The notes: generated from the letters alone by a model not told the origin. 64,000 nucleotides of DNA from Oscillospiraceae bacterium (GCA_009776305.1 WRLY01000001.1:248001-312000), one strand, 5' to 3'. Numbered from the stretch's first letter, positions 1 through 7,488 are shown. Numbers and translations: made by a program.

Positions 1-74
1 AAAAGCGCGAATCTTTGCCCTACCATGCCCGTCGCACCTATTATACCGACATTAAGTTTTTTTATTTGTGACAT
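1..74 (-). CDS. asd: Aspartate-semialdehyde dehydrogenase, N-terminus only (runs off the left edge)
   Basis: Only the first 24 codons are present. They read MSQIKKLNVGIIGATGMVG and then QRF, which is the N-terminal NAD(P)-binding glycine motif (GATGxVG) of aspartate-semialdehyde dehydrogenase. This enzyme reduces aspartyl phosphate in the lysine, threonine, methionine and diaminopimelate pathway. The ATG at 72-74 has a GGAGAG ribosome binding site about 8 nt upstream. The promoter at 109-137 drives it. N-acetyl-gamma-glutamyl-phosphate reductase (argC) has a similar start, but the GMVGQRF stretch favours asd. Confidence 0.8.
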   Translation of the reverse strand, partial: MSQIKKLNVGIIGATGMVGQRFAL

Positions 75-108
75 ATAAAACACTCTCCAACATTTTTATC
101 TTAAAATA

Positions 109-137
109 AATGTACCATAAAAATGAGTATTTGTCAA
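109..137 (-). promoter_or_regulatory. Sigma-A type promoter for asd
   Basis: On the minus strand, TTGACA (132-137) and TACATT (109-114) are separated by 17 nt, followed by a short leader to the asd ATG. No lysine-riboswitch-like structure is evident in the leader. Confidence 0.6.
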
Positions 138-170
138 CCACAATACATGTAACGGCGCGTTTTTTCCCTC

Positions 171-199
171 TTGACAACAAGGCTCTTCTTGTATATAAT
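171..199 (+). promoter_or_regulatory. Consensus sigma-A promoter for the prepilin-like gene
   Basis: A perfect TTGACA (171-176), 17 nt spacer and TATAAT (194-199), about 60 nt upstream of the ATG at 262. It is divergent from the asd promoter at 109-137. Confidence 0.75.
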
Positions 200-261
200 T
201 ATAGTATATGGAATATGATTAACACCTGTGAAAAATTTCTTGAAACGGAAAAGAGGTTATC

Positions 262-825
262 ATGATAAAAAGCGGCAATATCAGGAATTTAAAGAACAGG
301 CACGGTTTCACAATGGTTGAGCTTTTGGTGGTTGTGGGTATTATCGCGGTGCTTACATCTATAACCGTTCCCTTTGTATTTATGTCCCGCGGCAGTACCC
401 GTGCCGTTAATGAAAAGGCGCGTGACTTCTTTTTCACTGCACAGGGAATTATGACCGATGCAAGGCTGTCACCTGAAAACAGCGATATAAAATTAACAAG
501 CAGAATAATTGTTGAGGTTGATAAGGCGGCAAACAGCGCGACCGTTCTCGGCGGGACGGTGGAGGCGGGGTTTGAGAATTACTTTATCGGAAGGCTTCGC
601 ACTTTCCTGTTGCAGGACGACAATAACAATGAGTTTTATTATTTAGTGGTTGACGGCAATTACAGGGTAGAAAGAGTTTATATGTCGCGCACACGAATAA
701 TTCCCTCCCCCCCCACTCCTCTCCCTGTTCCAACGCTTACTTTCAGCAGGGAGAATACCTTAGCCGACGGAACTATGGTTGGGGTTTTTCCGATTGACTT
801 ATCAGGGACAAATTTCACTTTCTGA
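262..825 (+). CDS. Prepilin-type protein (type IV pilin/pseudopilin, N-methylation signal)
   Basis: A 187-residue protein with a type III signal: a basic leader ending in Gly15, then FTMVELLVVVGIIAVL, with Phe at +1 and Glu at +5 of the mature protein. Prepilin peptidase (PilD/ComC type) would cut between Gly and Phe. The hydrophobic helix then anchors the protein or packs it into a pilus, pseudopilus or competence-type fibre. No other pilus gene lies in the window, so it is an orphan minor pilin or pseudopilin. The rest of the protein is not recognisable beyond a beta-rich, Asn-rich middle and a Pro-rich linker (IIPSPPTPLPVP). That linker is encoded partly by a run of eight C at 707-714, where slippage would change the C-terminal third. 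GAGG lies 5 nt before the ATG. Confidence 0.8.
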   Translation: MIKSGNIRNLKNRHGFTMVELLVVVGIIAVLTSITVPFVFMSRGSTRAVNEKARDFFFTAQGIMTDARLSPENSDIKLTSRIIVEVDKAANSATVLGGTVEAGFENYFIGRLRTFLLQDDNNNEFYYLVVDGNYRVERVYMSRTRIIPSPPTPLPVPTLTFSRENTLADGTMVGVFPIDLSGTNFTF

Positions 826-855
826 TGTTTTAAGCAAAACCAAGTAATTATAATA

Positions 856-886
856 AAAACAGGGCGGTATATTGCCGCCCTGTTTT
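856..886 (+). terminator. Intrinsic terminator after the prepilin-like gene
   Basis: A 12-bp stem (AAAACAGGGCGG / CCGCCCTGTTTT) with a 7-nt loop, ending in a T-rich stretch. It is symmetrical enough to stop transcription from either side. Confidence 0.8.
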
Positions 887-1003
887 GATTAACTTTTATT
901 TTAATGTTGGTATTCAACTTTGCCGTGACGGTTGCAACACCCGGCGTAGTGTTTACAGGAGAAATGACGATATTTTGGGGGTTATTTAATGTTTTATTAA
1001 TTT

Positions 1004-2584
1004 TCAGCAATTATACATCTCAAATAAATTCGGCTTTAACTTCTCCCCGTAAGCTATTCTCATGGCAAGCCGCGCCAACCTTTCACCAATATCCCGCTTA
1101 TTTTGCGGGTGGAGGTCGTTGTGTTCGCCTAAATCATAAGCAGCGGCAAGTCCCGTGCCGGGCAGTTCAAGGCATTTTTTCTGCTGTTCACGAAGCAAAT
1201 CCCAATCAGTACCGAGCGTGTCGTGAAAATACGCTAATTGTGTGAGCAAAAACGGCATTTCCCCATGAGCTGAATTGGCATGTTCAAAAAGTCTGCGCCA
1301 ACCGTTAATCATAGCCGCAAGCTTTTCGGCATAGCGTTCGGGGACGGCTGTATCGGATTCGCCCTGATACCAGATTACCCCTTTGAGCACGTAATTCGCG
1401 CTGACCAAAGGCGAAATCATGCCGTTAAACAAGCCTGTCGGGCAATACTGAAAAAACGTCTGCGGCTTTTGATTCTCAAATTCAGTTCCAACTCGGCGTT
1501 TCCACGCGCCTATACCTATATCAAAAGTACGGGTTTCCGTAGCAATAAAGCAATTTTTCCCTGCCGTAAACCCGCCGAAACCGTTATAACAGAACAGTCT
1601 TACAGCAATCGTGAGTTTTTCGCTTTGCGGTAACGTAAATTTATACTCTCGCGGGGGATAGCGGTAAAAAGTCGTACCGATTTTCTGAGCGTTTATGAAC
1701 ACCTCGTCCATGTCAACAGCAGTTCCGAGGAAAATCGTCGCTTCTTTGCCCTGCATTTCCTGCGGAATTTGAACGGTTTTGCGATACCAATAAGAACCGG
1801 ACCTGTCAAGCGACTTAAAAAGCGAAATTTCCTCCCAGTCCGAATCGTCGTATTCCGTACTTTCCCAATTTTGTTTTAAACCCTTGTCGGCTTGGTCTAA
1901 TCTGTTGTGATAATCCTGCACGTAATCATCGTAATGGCTCAGGGTGTTTTTTATATAATCATTATTTTTGCATTTTTCCGCCTTGGCTAATTCCTCGGGG
2001 AAGTTTTTAAGCATATCTGCGCTCATCCATGCCGCGACGGGCGTACCGCCCACAGCACAGGCGAAAAGCCCGATGGGGACTTTGTAACGCTCATGAAGCT
2101 TTTTCGCAAAAAAGTAGCCCGCCGCCGTAAAATTGGAGGCGGTTTGCGGGGAAAAGCTTTCCCAGCCGCATGACGTAATCTCGCTTTGCGCCCCCTCAAA
2201 GTTGTAAACCTGCGGGACTTTACACTGTCTGATAAAAGGGTTGGTAACGCTCATTTCATCAGGATAATTATGGCAGGCACGGTCTAACATAAGCTCCATG
2301 TTTGACTGCCCCGAGCAGAGCCAAACATCGCCGATTAAAATATTGCATATTATAATTTCTTCGCCGCACGAGCTGATTTTCATTTCGGCGGGGGTTGAAT
2401 TTTCGGTATATCTCCCGACAGAGCAAACCCATTTGCCGTTATCACAAGCTTTAGCGGTGAATGTTGTACCGAAAAAGCTTATTTGCACCGATTCAAGGGG
2501 CAGGCAAGAGCCTGATATTTTTATATCCGCGCCGCGCTGCAATACCATTCCGTCAGAGAAAAAGGGTGAAAGCTTTAAGTTCAT
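1004..2584 (-). CDS. Sialate O-acetylesterase family protein (SGNH-type esterase)
   Basis: 526 residues from the ATG at 2584, which has AAGGAG 8 nt upstream; an in-frame ATG at 2641 has no such site. The start reads MNLKLSPFFSDGMVLQRG, the usual opening of this family. GDVWLCSGQSNMEL carries the nucleophilic Ser of the GQSNM block. WYQGESDT and DLGEHNDLHP match the later catalytic blocks, with the Asp/His pair in DLHP. The central part (about residues 240-330) looks like the inserted beta-sandwich carbohydrate-binding domain common in these enzymes. The family removes O-acetyl groups from sialic acid or from plant and mucin glycans. No signal peptide is visible, so a cytoplasmic location is likely. 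Substrate is inferred only from the family. Confidence 0.85.
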   Translation of the reverse strand: MNLKLSPFFSDGMVLQRGADIKISGSCLPLESVQISFFGTTFTAKACDNGKWVCSVGRYTENSTPAEMKISSCGEEIIICNILIGDVWLCSGQSNMELMLDRACHNYPDEMSVTNPFIRQCKVPQVYNFEGAQSEITSCGWESFSPQTASNFTAAGYFFAKKLHERYKVPIGLFACAVGGTPVAAWMSADMLKNFPEELAKAEKCKNNDYIKNTLSHYDDYVQDYHNRLDQADKGLKQNWESTEYDDSDWEEISLFKSLDRSGSYWYRKTVQIPQEMQGKEATIFLGTAVDMDEVFINAQKIGTTFYRYPPREYKFTLPQSEKLTIAVRLFCYNGFGGFTAGKNCFIATETRTFDIGIGAWKRRVGTEFENQKPQTFFQYCPTGLFNGMISPLVSANYVLKGVIWYQGESDTAVPERYAEKLAAMINGWRRLFEHANSAHGEMPFLLTQLAYFHDTLGTDWDLLREQQKKCLELPGTGLAAAYDLGEHNDLHPQNKRDIGERLARLAMRIAYGEKLKPNLFEMYNC

Positions 2585-2642
2585 GAACAGCTCCTTGAAG
2601 TTTATTATATATATTTTAGCATTAAAAGGAAAATAAGTCAAT

Positions 2643-2671
2643 AAAAACCGCCGTGTTATTAAACACGGCGG
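2643..2671 (-). terminator. Intrinsic terminator for the PNQQF-repeat membrane protein
   Basis: Read on the minus strand, a 10-bp stem (CCGCCGTGTT pairing with AACACGGCGG) is followed by TTTTT, just after the stop at 2680. Confidence 0.8.
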
Positions 2672-2679
2672 GGTTATTC

Positions 2680-3456
2680 TTACTGCGGCGGTTGATTTTG
2701 GTTCTGTTCAAGTGAATTTTGCGGAACAGGATTCTGTTGCACGGGATTTTGCTGAATTTGTTGGCTCGGCTGTTGCGGTATCGGATTTTGTTGAGTTGAG
2801 AACTGCTGATTTGGATATTGCTGATTTGGAAACTGCTGATTTGGAAACTGCTGATTCGGGAACTGCTGATTCGGAAACTGCTGATTCGGAAACTGCTGAT
2901 TCGGAAACTGCTGATTCGGAAACTGCTGATTCGGAAACTGCTGATTCGGGAACTGCTGGTTTGGGTATTGCTGAACAGTATTTGCTTTGCCCTTTTTCAC
3001 ATCGATTTCCTTAAACACATTCTCCATGTATTCGGGGTTGACGTTTTTCAACTTTGCCCACGCTATCGTACCGCTAACCAAGCAGACTAAAACCCATGCG
3101 TGAAAAGCTAAATCTATAACAAAAGAAATTTCAAACCCCACGCCAAACGCAATGGTTAAAAACATCAACGTGTCAACACCAAAAATAACCAGCGCGACTA
3201 AAATAAAGACGCGCATGTTTTTTGACAGAATAAAACACATCAAGTAAAGCCCAATCCCGACAAGTGCTATAATAAGCCCGGGAACACCAAAGAGACCGTA
3301 GAAAAACAGCGGCATAGTCGCCGAAAAAAGAAAATACAGGTCGGTTTCAATAATCATAAACATTAAATTTATTGCGGTAAAGGCTATTACCAACAGCAAA
3401 TTTATTCTCGCGTTTTTGAATTTTGTAGCCTGTTGCTTAATCATTTCGTGTTCCAT
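2680..3456 (-). CDS. Membrane protein with C-terminal PNQQF tandem-repeat tail
   Basis: 258 residues with no family I recognise. Residues 1-140 contain four hydrophobic segments (around LLLVIAFTAINLMFMI, YFLFSATMPLFFYGLFG, VFILVALVIFGV and FVIDLAFHAWVLVCLV), so the N-terminal half is an integral membrane domain. A short charged linker follows. The tail holds about eleven PNQQ(F/Y) pentapeptides and ends in a Gln/Pro/Asn-rich stretch. Such low-complexity tails are usually disordered and may mediate weak self-association; that is inference. The ATG has GGGG 7 nt upstream. A likely promoter lies at 3562-3590. Confidence 0.6.
   Translation of the reverse strand: MEHEMIKQQATKFKNARINLLLVIAFTAINLMFMIIETDLYFLFSATMPLFFYGLFGVPGLIIALVGIGLYLMCFILSKNMRVFILVALVIFGVDTLMFLTIAFGVGFEISFVIDLAFHAWVLVCLVSGTIAWAKLKNVNPEYMENVFKEIDVKKGKANTVQQYPNQQFPNQQFPNQQFPNQQFPNQQFPNQQFPNQQFPNQQFPNQQFPNQQYPNQQFSTQQNPIPQQPSQQIQQNPVQQNPVPQNSLEQNQNQPPQ
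2803..2975 (-). repeat. 15-bp in-frame tandem repeat array (PNQQF codons)
   Basis: About eleven units of a 15-bp repeat (plus-strand form CTGCTGATTCGGAAA with T/C and A/G variants). The five central units are identical. The period is a multiple of three, so copy-number change would lengthen or shorten the protein tail without a frameshift. Confidence 0.85.
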
Positions 3457-3561
3457 GTTTAAGCCCCTTTCGTTAATAATCTGCTTTCTGCCTAAGCTTT
3501 GAGCGGATTTTACGCCGACAAGACAAAAATCAGAAGAAATACTCGGTTATTACTTTATATC

Positions 3562-3590
3562 ATTTTACCATATTTTTTTACTGTTGTCTA
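3562..3590 (-). promoter_or_regulatory. Likely promoter of the PNQQF-repeat membrane protein
   Basis: Minus strand TAGACA (3585-3590), 17 nt, TAAAAT (3562-3567), with a leader of about 100 nt to the ATG at 3456. Confidence 0.5.
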
Positions 3591-3617
3591 CATGTTTTGC
3601 TTTGGGTCGCCAAAAAT

Positions 3618-3653
3618 AAAAAACCCGTGCCCTTATGGACATGGGAGTTTTTT
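3618..3653 (-). terminator. Terminator after tRNA-Leu
   Basis: Minus-strand hairpin (CTCCCATGTCC, loop ATAA, GGGCACGGG with one mismatch) followed by TTTTTT, starting directly at the tRNA 3' end. Confidence 0.75.
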
Positions 3654-3654
3654 C

Positions 3655-3737
3655 TGCCGGTGGTGGGACTTGAACCCACACGTGGTTGCCCACAACGGAT
3701 TTTGAGTCCGTCTCGTCTGCCATTCCGACACACCGGC
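3655..3737 (-). tRNA. tRNA-Leu (anticodon CAA)
   Basis: An 83-nt cloverleaf with acceptor GCCGGTG/CACCGGC, discriminator A, and anticodon stem ACGGA/TCCGT around the loop CTCAAAA (anticodon CAA, reads UUG). It has the long variable arm expected of a class II leucine tRNA and a T arm with GGTTCAAGTCC. CCA is not encoded. Confidence 0.95.
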
Positions 3738-3769
3738 GCAAATTTCAAGGTTTCGAGAGTTGCCAGTAA

Positions 3770-3798
3770 ATTATAACACAAATCGCGGTGCTTGTCAA
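3770..3798 (-). promoter_or_regulatory. Consensus promoter of tRNA-Leu
   Basis: Minus strand TTGACA (3793-3798), 17 nt, TATAAT (3770-3775). It sits directly downstream of the queA stop codon, so the tRNA has its own promoter. Confidence 0.75.
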
Positions 3799-4866
3799 CT
3801 ACAAAATCAACATAGCATCTCCGAAACTGAAAAATCTGTACCCCTCGCTTATCGCCTCGTTGTACGCCGCAAGTGTTCGCTCCCGCCCCGCAAACGCGCT
3901 CACAAGCATAATCAGCGTGCTTTCGGGCAGGTGAAAATTAGTCAGCAGGCAATCCATAAGCTTAAACTCATGACCGGGGTAAATGAAAATATCGGTGGTT
4001 GAGAACCCGAACGCGCAGTTTTGTTGCGCCGCGCTTTCGAGTAAATCAAATCCCTGCCCTCCCACGCTCTCTAAGACCCGACAGCTGGTCGTGCCGACCG
4101 CGATAATCCGCCCGCCGCGTTTTTTACAAACTTTTATTTTTTCAATTAACTCAGGCGTAATTATAAAGCGCTCGGCGTGCATTTTATGTTCCAAAATATT
4201 CTCGGCTTTAACAGGACGAAAAGTCCCCAAGCCCACATGCAAAGTCGTGAAAGCTATATCCACGCCCTTTTGCTTTAAAGTTTCAAAAACTCGCTCGGTA
4301 AAGTGCAGTCCCGCCGTGGGAGCCGCCGCCGAGCCTGTTTCGCGGGAATAAATCGTATTGTACCGCGCCGCGTCGTCAAGCTTTTCGGTTATATAAGGGG
4401 GCAGGGGGGTCTGTCCGATTTTTTCAAGCAGTGAGAAAAATTCCCCGTCATAATTAAATTTTACAATTCTGTTCCCACCCTCGGCGGTTTCAAGAATTTC
4501 AGCCAATAGGCTCTGCCCGAAATCAACGACCACACCCTTTTTCAGTCGTCTGCCGGGGTAAACCATAGCCTCCCACAAGTCCTGTCCTTTTTGCTCCAAA
4601 AGCAGAAATTCTACATCAACCGACGAGCCGCCGTTGATGTAATTCCCCCGCTTTTTCCCGAGAAGCCTGGCAGGAAATACTTTTGAATCGTTTAAAACCA
4701 ATAAATCCCCCTCATTTAAAAATTCGGGTAAATCATAAAAACGCCTGTGAGAAATCTCGCCCGTCCCGCGGTTTAATACAAGCAGGCGAGAATAGTCGCG
4801 AGGCTCAACGGGGGTCTGTGCTATTAATTCTTCGGGTAACTCATAATAAAAATCTGTTTTTTTCAT
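3799..4866 (-). CDS. queA: S-adenosylmethionine:tRNA ribosyltransferase-isomerase (QueA)
   Basis: 355 residues opening MKKTDFYYELPEELIAQTP, then VEPRDYSRLLVL, the conserved QueA N-terminus. Later family blocks include LLVLNDSKVFPARL, TAGLHFTERV, THLHVGLGTF-like TTLHVGLGTFRPV, and the C-terminal LLTNFHLPESTLIMLVSAFAG. The enzyme transfers the ribosyl part of SAM to preQ1 in tRNA to make epoxyqueuosine. The usual partner tgt is not in the window. The ATG at 4866 fits family length. It has no Shine-Dalgarno, and a perfect promoter ends 6 nt before it, so the mRNA may be leaderless (see findings). An upstream ATG at 4923 would add 19 residues encoded by promoter sequence and is unlikely. Confidence 0.95.
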   Translation of the reverse strand: MKKTDFYYELPEELIAQTPVEPRDYSRLLVLNRGTGEISHRRFYDLPEFLNEGDLLVLNDSKVFPARLLGKKRGNYINGGSSVDVEFLLLEQKGQDLWEAMVYPGRRLKKGVVVDFGQSLLAEILETAEGGNRIVKFNYDGEFFSLLEKIGQTPLPPYITEKLDDAARYNTIYSRETGSAAAPTAGLHFTERVFETLKQKGVDIAFTTLHVGLGTFRPVKAENILEHKMHAERFIITPELIEKIKVCKKRGGRIIAVGTTSCRVLESVGGQGFDLLESAAQQNCAFGFSTTDIFIYPGHEFKLMDCLLTNFHLPESTLIMLVSAFAGRERTLAAYNEAISEGYRFFSFGDAMLIL

Positions 4867-4872
4867 GGAATA

Positions 4873-4901
4873 ATTATAGCACACGAAAATAAAAATGTCA
4901 A
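4873..4901 (-). promoter_or_regulatory. Consensus promoter of queA, placed for a leaderless transcript
   Basis: Minus strand TTGACA (4896-4901), 17 nt, TATAAT (4873-4878). The A of the queA ATG (4866) is the seventh base after the -10 box, which is where transcription normally starts. The -35 box lies inside one arm of the inverted repeat at 4891-4927. Confidence 0.7.
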
Positions 4902-4927
4902 AAAACGGAATGTTTTTTGACATTTTT
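4891..4927 (-). terminator. Perfect 16-bp inverted repeat; terminator of the anti-sigma/M23 gene
   Basis: Arms AAAAATGTCAAAAAAC (4891-4906) and GTTTTTTGACATTTTT (4912-4927) around GGAAT. It begins 5 nt after the stop of the M23 gene and is followed by a T-rich tract, as expected for termination. The distal arm also supplies the queA -35 box. Confidence 0.65.
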
Positions 4928-4932
4928 ATTTA

Positions 4933-6798
4933 TTAATCAGATACTGTTATCGTAAACATTAGGTCGTCGTCAAAATCCCCGCTTGCTACAATGTAATAGC
5001 TTTCTCCTTTTGTCAAAAACTTAGTGCCTGCCGAACCAAATGTTCCGCTTTTATCGGTTGCTTCGGGGTCGATTGCCTCTGCTCCCCATATAAATGAAGT
5101 AGTCGGTTGGTCCGGTTCGGTGTTATAGAACGTTATTGTGAGGTTGTCAATGTTGCCGCTTGAAATCGTTACATTAATTTCCGTGCTGTCTGTTGTGAAA
5201 ATCAAGTCCTTTTCTCTTAAAGCGCCCGCAGGAATTTCAAATTTTTCAAAATCACTTAAATTAATTACATCCGACTGTTCAGGCTTGGATACGGTTGTGT
5301 TTGTGGGTACATCTTTAGGCAGGAAATCCATGGGGTTAAGCGCCGGACCAAGGTCGATTACTAAGCCTGTATCTCCCTCAATCATCGTAATTTCGCCCTG
5401 TCTTACCTCAAAATGCAATTGATTTCCAAGTGCTTGACCCGTGGCTCCGACCGCCGCTATTACCTGTCCTTGCGTCACTTCATCGCCGACTTCCGCGAAA
5501 ATCTCACTGCAATGAGCATAAACAGTACTTAACCCGTTATCATGCTTAATAATTACAATGTTTCCGTAACCGCCGTTCCAATTCGCATAAATAACCTCGC
5601 CGTCAGCCGCGGCTAATATTTCTGTGCCATAGTCGGCAGATATATCAATACCCTGATGTCCCGTGTAACCGCCGTCCCAGTGACCGTATTCGCTGATGTA
5701 GCCGCCGTTTCCTCCCACAGGGAAAATTAGTTCTAAGTCAACGGACTCAAGAGAAAGTTCTTGACTGTTTATAATTATAAATTCAACCTGTTCAATGTCA
5801 ATCGACTCTTTAAACATAAAATGATAAATATAAGGCATATTAGAACCGGAAACCGAACCATAAAAGTTTTCCATAACCGAAACTACGTCGCCGTTTTTAT
5901 ATTTCAGCGAAACATCCTCATAGTCAAAGCTTATCAATCGTTGACTTGACTCAAGACGTAAAACGTTAGGCGAGAGCGTCATTTTCACCGGCGTGGTGTT
6001 TATTACCCCGATTTCGGAATCGGGGTCGTGTTCGGGCATCCATAAACCCGTGAAAACCTCGATTTTTCTGTTAAACGACTCCATGTCTATGTTAAATTTA
6101 AACAAAGCCTCCCCGAAAACAGTCCCTTCGTCGGTTTCAACGCTGTGTATTAATAATGTCATTTCTTCGCCGATTACCAAATCGTCAAAATAGTTCCATA
6201 TAAAAAGCGCGATAATTTGCCTATCGTTTACTTTGATAAAATCAGCGCCGCCGCTTTGATGATTGAATCCTTTCGCGAGCTGCTCCTCGCTCGGGCTTTT
6301 GTCCTGCTGAATTTGAAAACCGGCATAGACGGCATGGCTGTTATCGTCTTTTGAAAATGATTTTTTATTGGATTTAACGTCTACCGCCATTGATATAATC
6401 CCGCCATCGGCGTATAAGCCCAGAATTTCAAAATCAAAGTTTTTAAAATCATTGCTTACAAGGGTGTATTCGGGCTGTCCCGCAAGAATTGCCGCCGCCG
6501 CTGAATTATTGAAAAAAGACGTCACCTTATTTTTATATTCGTCTTCCTGCACTTTGCGAATTTCCTCCCGCTCCCCGAAAAGATACGAAAGTGCGGCATT
6601 AAATCTGTCGCTGTTGCCGAAAACCGCCACGCCCCCCCCAAAAAGAATAATCAAAGCCAGCATAACGGGGACAAGTTGTTTTGCAAACGGACTTTTCCGA
6701 CTTTGCTTACTTTCGCCTCTTCTCAAAACCGAGTTCACAAACGCCTCATCGCTTGAAACGGGTTCGATATTGTTTAAAATTTCAGTATATTTATTCAT
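4933..6798 (-). CDS. Anti-sigma-like membrane protein with a LytM/M23 domain
   Basis: 621 residues from the ATG at 6798 (GGAGG 6 nt upstream). Residues 1-40 form a short cytoplasmic region (NKYTEILNNIEPVSSDEAF), then one membrane helix at about 42-61 (LVPVMLALIILFGGG), as in DUF4179-type anti-sigma proteins. The extracytoplasmic part (about 60-340) resembles the beta-rich ectodomain of that group. An M23 LytM-like domain follows at about 365-470: GHQGID gives zinc ligands His381 and Asp385, YAHC gives His429, and LHFEVR gives His462. The first His of the usual HxH pair is Gln460. A beta-sandwich-like tail of about 140 residues ends the protein. It overlaps the sigma gene stop by 8 nt, so the two are translationally coupled. 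A C8 run at 6632-6639 lies in the membrane-helix codons. Confidence 0.75.
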   Translation of the reverse strand: MNKYTEILNNIEPVSSDEAFVNSVLRRGESKQSRKSPFAKQLVPVMLALIILFGGGVAVFGNSDRFNAALSYLFGEREEIRKVQEDEYKNKVTSFFNNSAAAAILAGQPEYTLVSNDFKNFDFEILGLYADGGIISMAVDVKSNKKSFSKDDNSHAVYAGFQIQQDKSPSEEQLAKGFNHQSGGADFIKVNDRQIIALFIWNYFDDLVIGEEMTLLIHSVETDEGTVFGEALFKFNIDMESFNRKIEVFTGLWMPEHDPDSEIGVINTTPVKMTLSPNVLRLESSQRLISFDYEDVSLKYKNGDVVSVMENFYGSVSGSNMPYIYHFMFKESIDIEQVEFIIINSQELSLESVDLELIFPVGGNGGYISEYGHWDGGYTGHQGIDISADYGTEILAAADGEVIYANWNGGYGNIVIIKHDNGLSTVYAHCSEIFAEVGDEVTQGQVIAAVGATGQALGNQLHFEVRQGEITMIEGDTGLVIDLGPALNPMDFLPKDVPTNTTVSKPEQSDVINLSDFEKFEIPAGALREKDLIFTTDSTEINVTISSGNIDNLTITFYNTEPDQPTTSFIWGAEAIDPEATDKSGTFGSAGTKFLTKGESYYIVASGDFDDDLMFTITVSD

Positions 6799-7300
6799 AA
6801 ACAGCCTCCATGTCATTGATTAATTGTGTTTTCAGCATACTCCGCGCACGCTGAAGCCTTGTGGTAACTGCGGTTTCAGAGATTTTGAGAATTTTTGCCG
6901 TCTCCGCCGCCGAATACCCCTCGTAATAAAATAAATGGATTACGGCTCGGTAATTCGGTTTCAGCTTTAAAATATAGTCCCGCAAAACGCTTTCGTCTTC
7001 ATTGTAAGCCGAAGTGCAGGCTTGATTCCCGTAGCAATCCTCACTGAGTTCCGAGCGTTTTTGGCGCCATGCAGATTTTTGCAGGTTTTTGCAGAGGTTG
7101 ACAGTAACCCGAATCAGAAAGGCTTTTTTATGTTCGGCGTCGGTGAAAGGCTTATTATAATTGTAAAGCCTCAAAAACGCCTCCTGCGCCATATCATCCG
7201 CGTCAAACCTACTGCCCGTGCAACCGAATGCCAAGCGAAAAATCATTCCGCGGTATGCCGCAACGTCCGCGGTCAGCTCCGCTGTTTTATCTGGACTCAC
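6791..7300 (-). CDS. ECF-type RNA polymerase sigma factor
   Basis: 169 residues from a GTG at 7300 with AAGGAG 11 nt upstream. Region 2 is clear (FRLAFGCTGSRFDADDMAQEAFLRLYNY, core binding and -10 recognition, about residues 22-50). Region 4 is the helix-turn-helix YYEGYSAAETAKILKISETAV then TTRLQRARSMLK (about 125-160). It lacks sigma regions 1 and 3, as ECF sigmas do. The downstream gene overlaps by 8 nt and encodes a membrane protein with anti-sigma architecture, so the pair is probably a sigma/anti-sigma envelope-stress unit. Its likely promoter is at 7489-7516, and the leader would contain the inverted-repeat element at 7327-7486. Confidence 0.9.
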   Translation of the reverse strand: MSPDKTAELTADVAAYRGMIFRLAFGCTGSRFDADDMAQEAFLRLYNYNKPFTDAEHKKAFLIRVTVNLCKNLQKSAWRQKRSELSEDCYGNQACTSAYNEDESVLRDYILKLKPNYRAVIHLFYYEGYSAAETAKILKISETAVTTRLQRARSMLKTQLINDMEAVYE

Positions 7301-7326
7301 TTTCTCGTTGTCTCCTTTTTATTTAT

Positions 7327-7486
7327 GGGCACTTCCAAAAACCTCCGGTGTATCAGCGTGGTGCAGATTTGTTCGTCAGTTTACACAAAAAGCGCAGGCA
7401 ATACTTTGTGTATTAACAAGCATTTTGGAGTAAACTGGCGGATAAAGATGTGCCGCGAGGTGCGACAGGAGTTTTTGGAAGTGCCC
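7327..7486. repeat. 160-bp inverted-repeat element (MITE-like, or structured leader)
   Basis: The ends are perfect 16-bp inverted repeats, GGGCACTTCCAAAAAC at 7327-7342 and its complement at 7471-7486, with near-pairing continuing inward. Nested arms CAGTTTAC (7377-7384) / GTAAACTG (7430-7437) and ACACAAA/TTTGTGT let almost the whole element fold. TTAT flanks both ends (7323-7326 and 7487-7490), as a short target duplication would. It has no coding capacity. It lies between the presumed ECF sigma promoter and its ribosome binding site. Confidence 0.6.
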
Positions 7487-7488
7487 TT

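Noticed and set aside
75-170. Lysine riboswitch in the asd leader
   Set aside because: The leader is only about 30 nt after the likely start site and shows no conserved fold.
904-1245. 113-codon plus-strand frame opposite the esterase 3' end
   Set aside because: Shadow of the minus-strand esterase gene; no start signals.
2803-2975. Short regular repeats that might be taken for a CRISPR array
   Set aside because: The 15-bp units are contiguous without spacers and encode PNQQF in frame.
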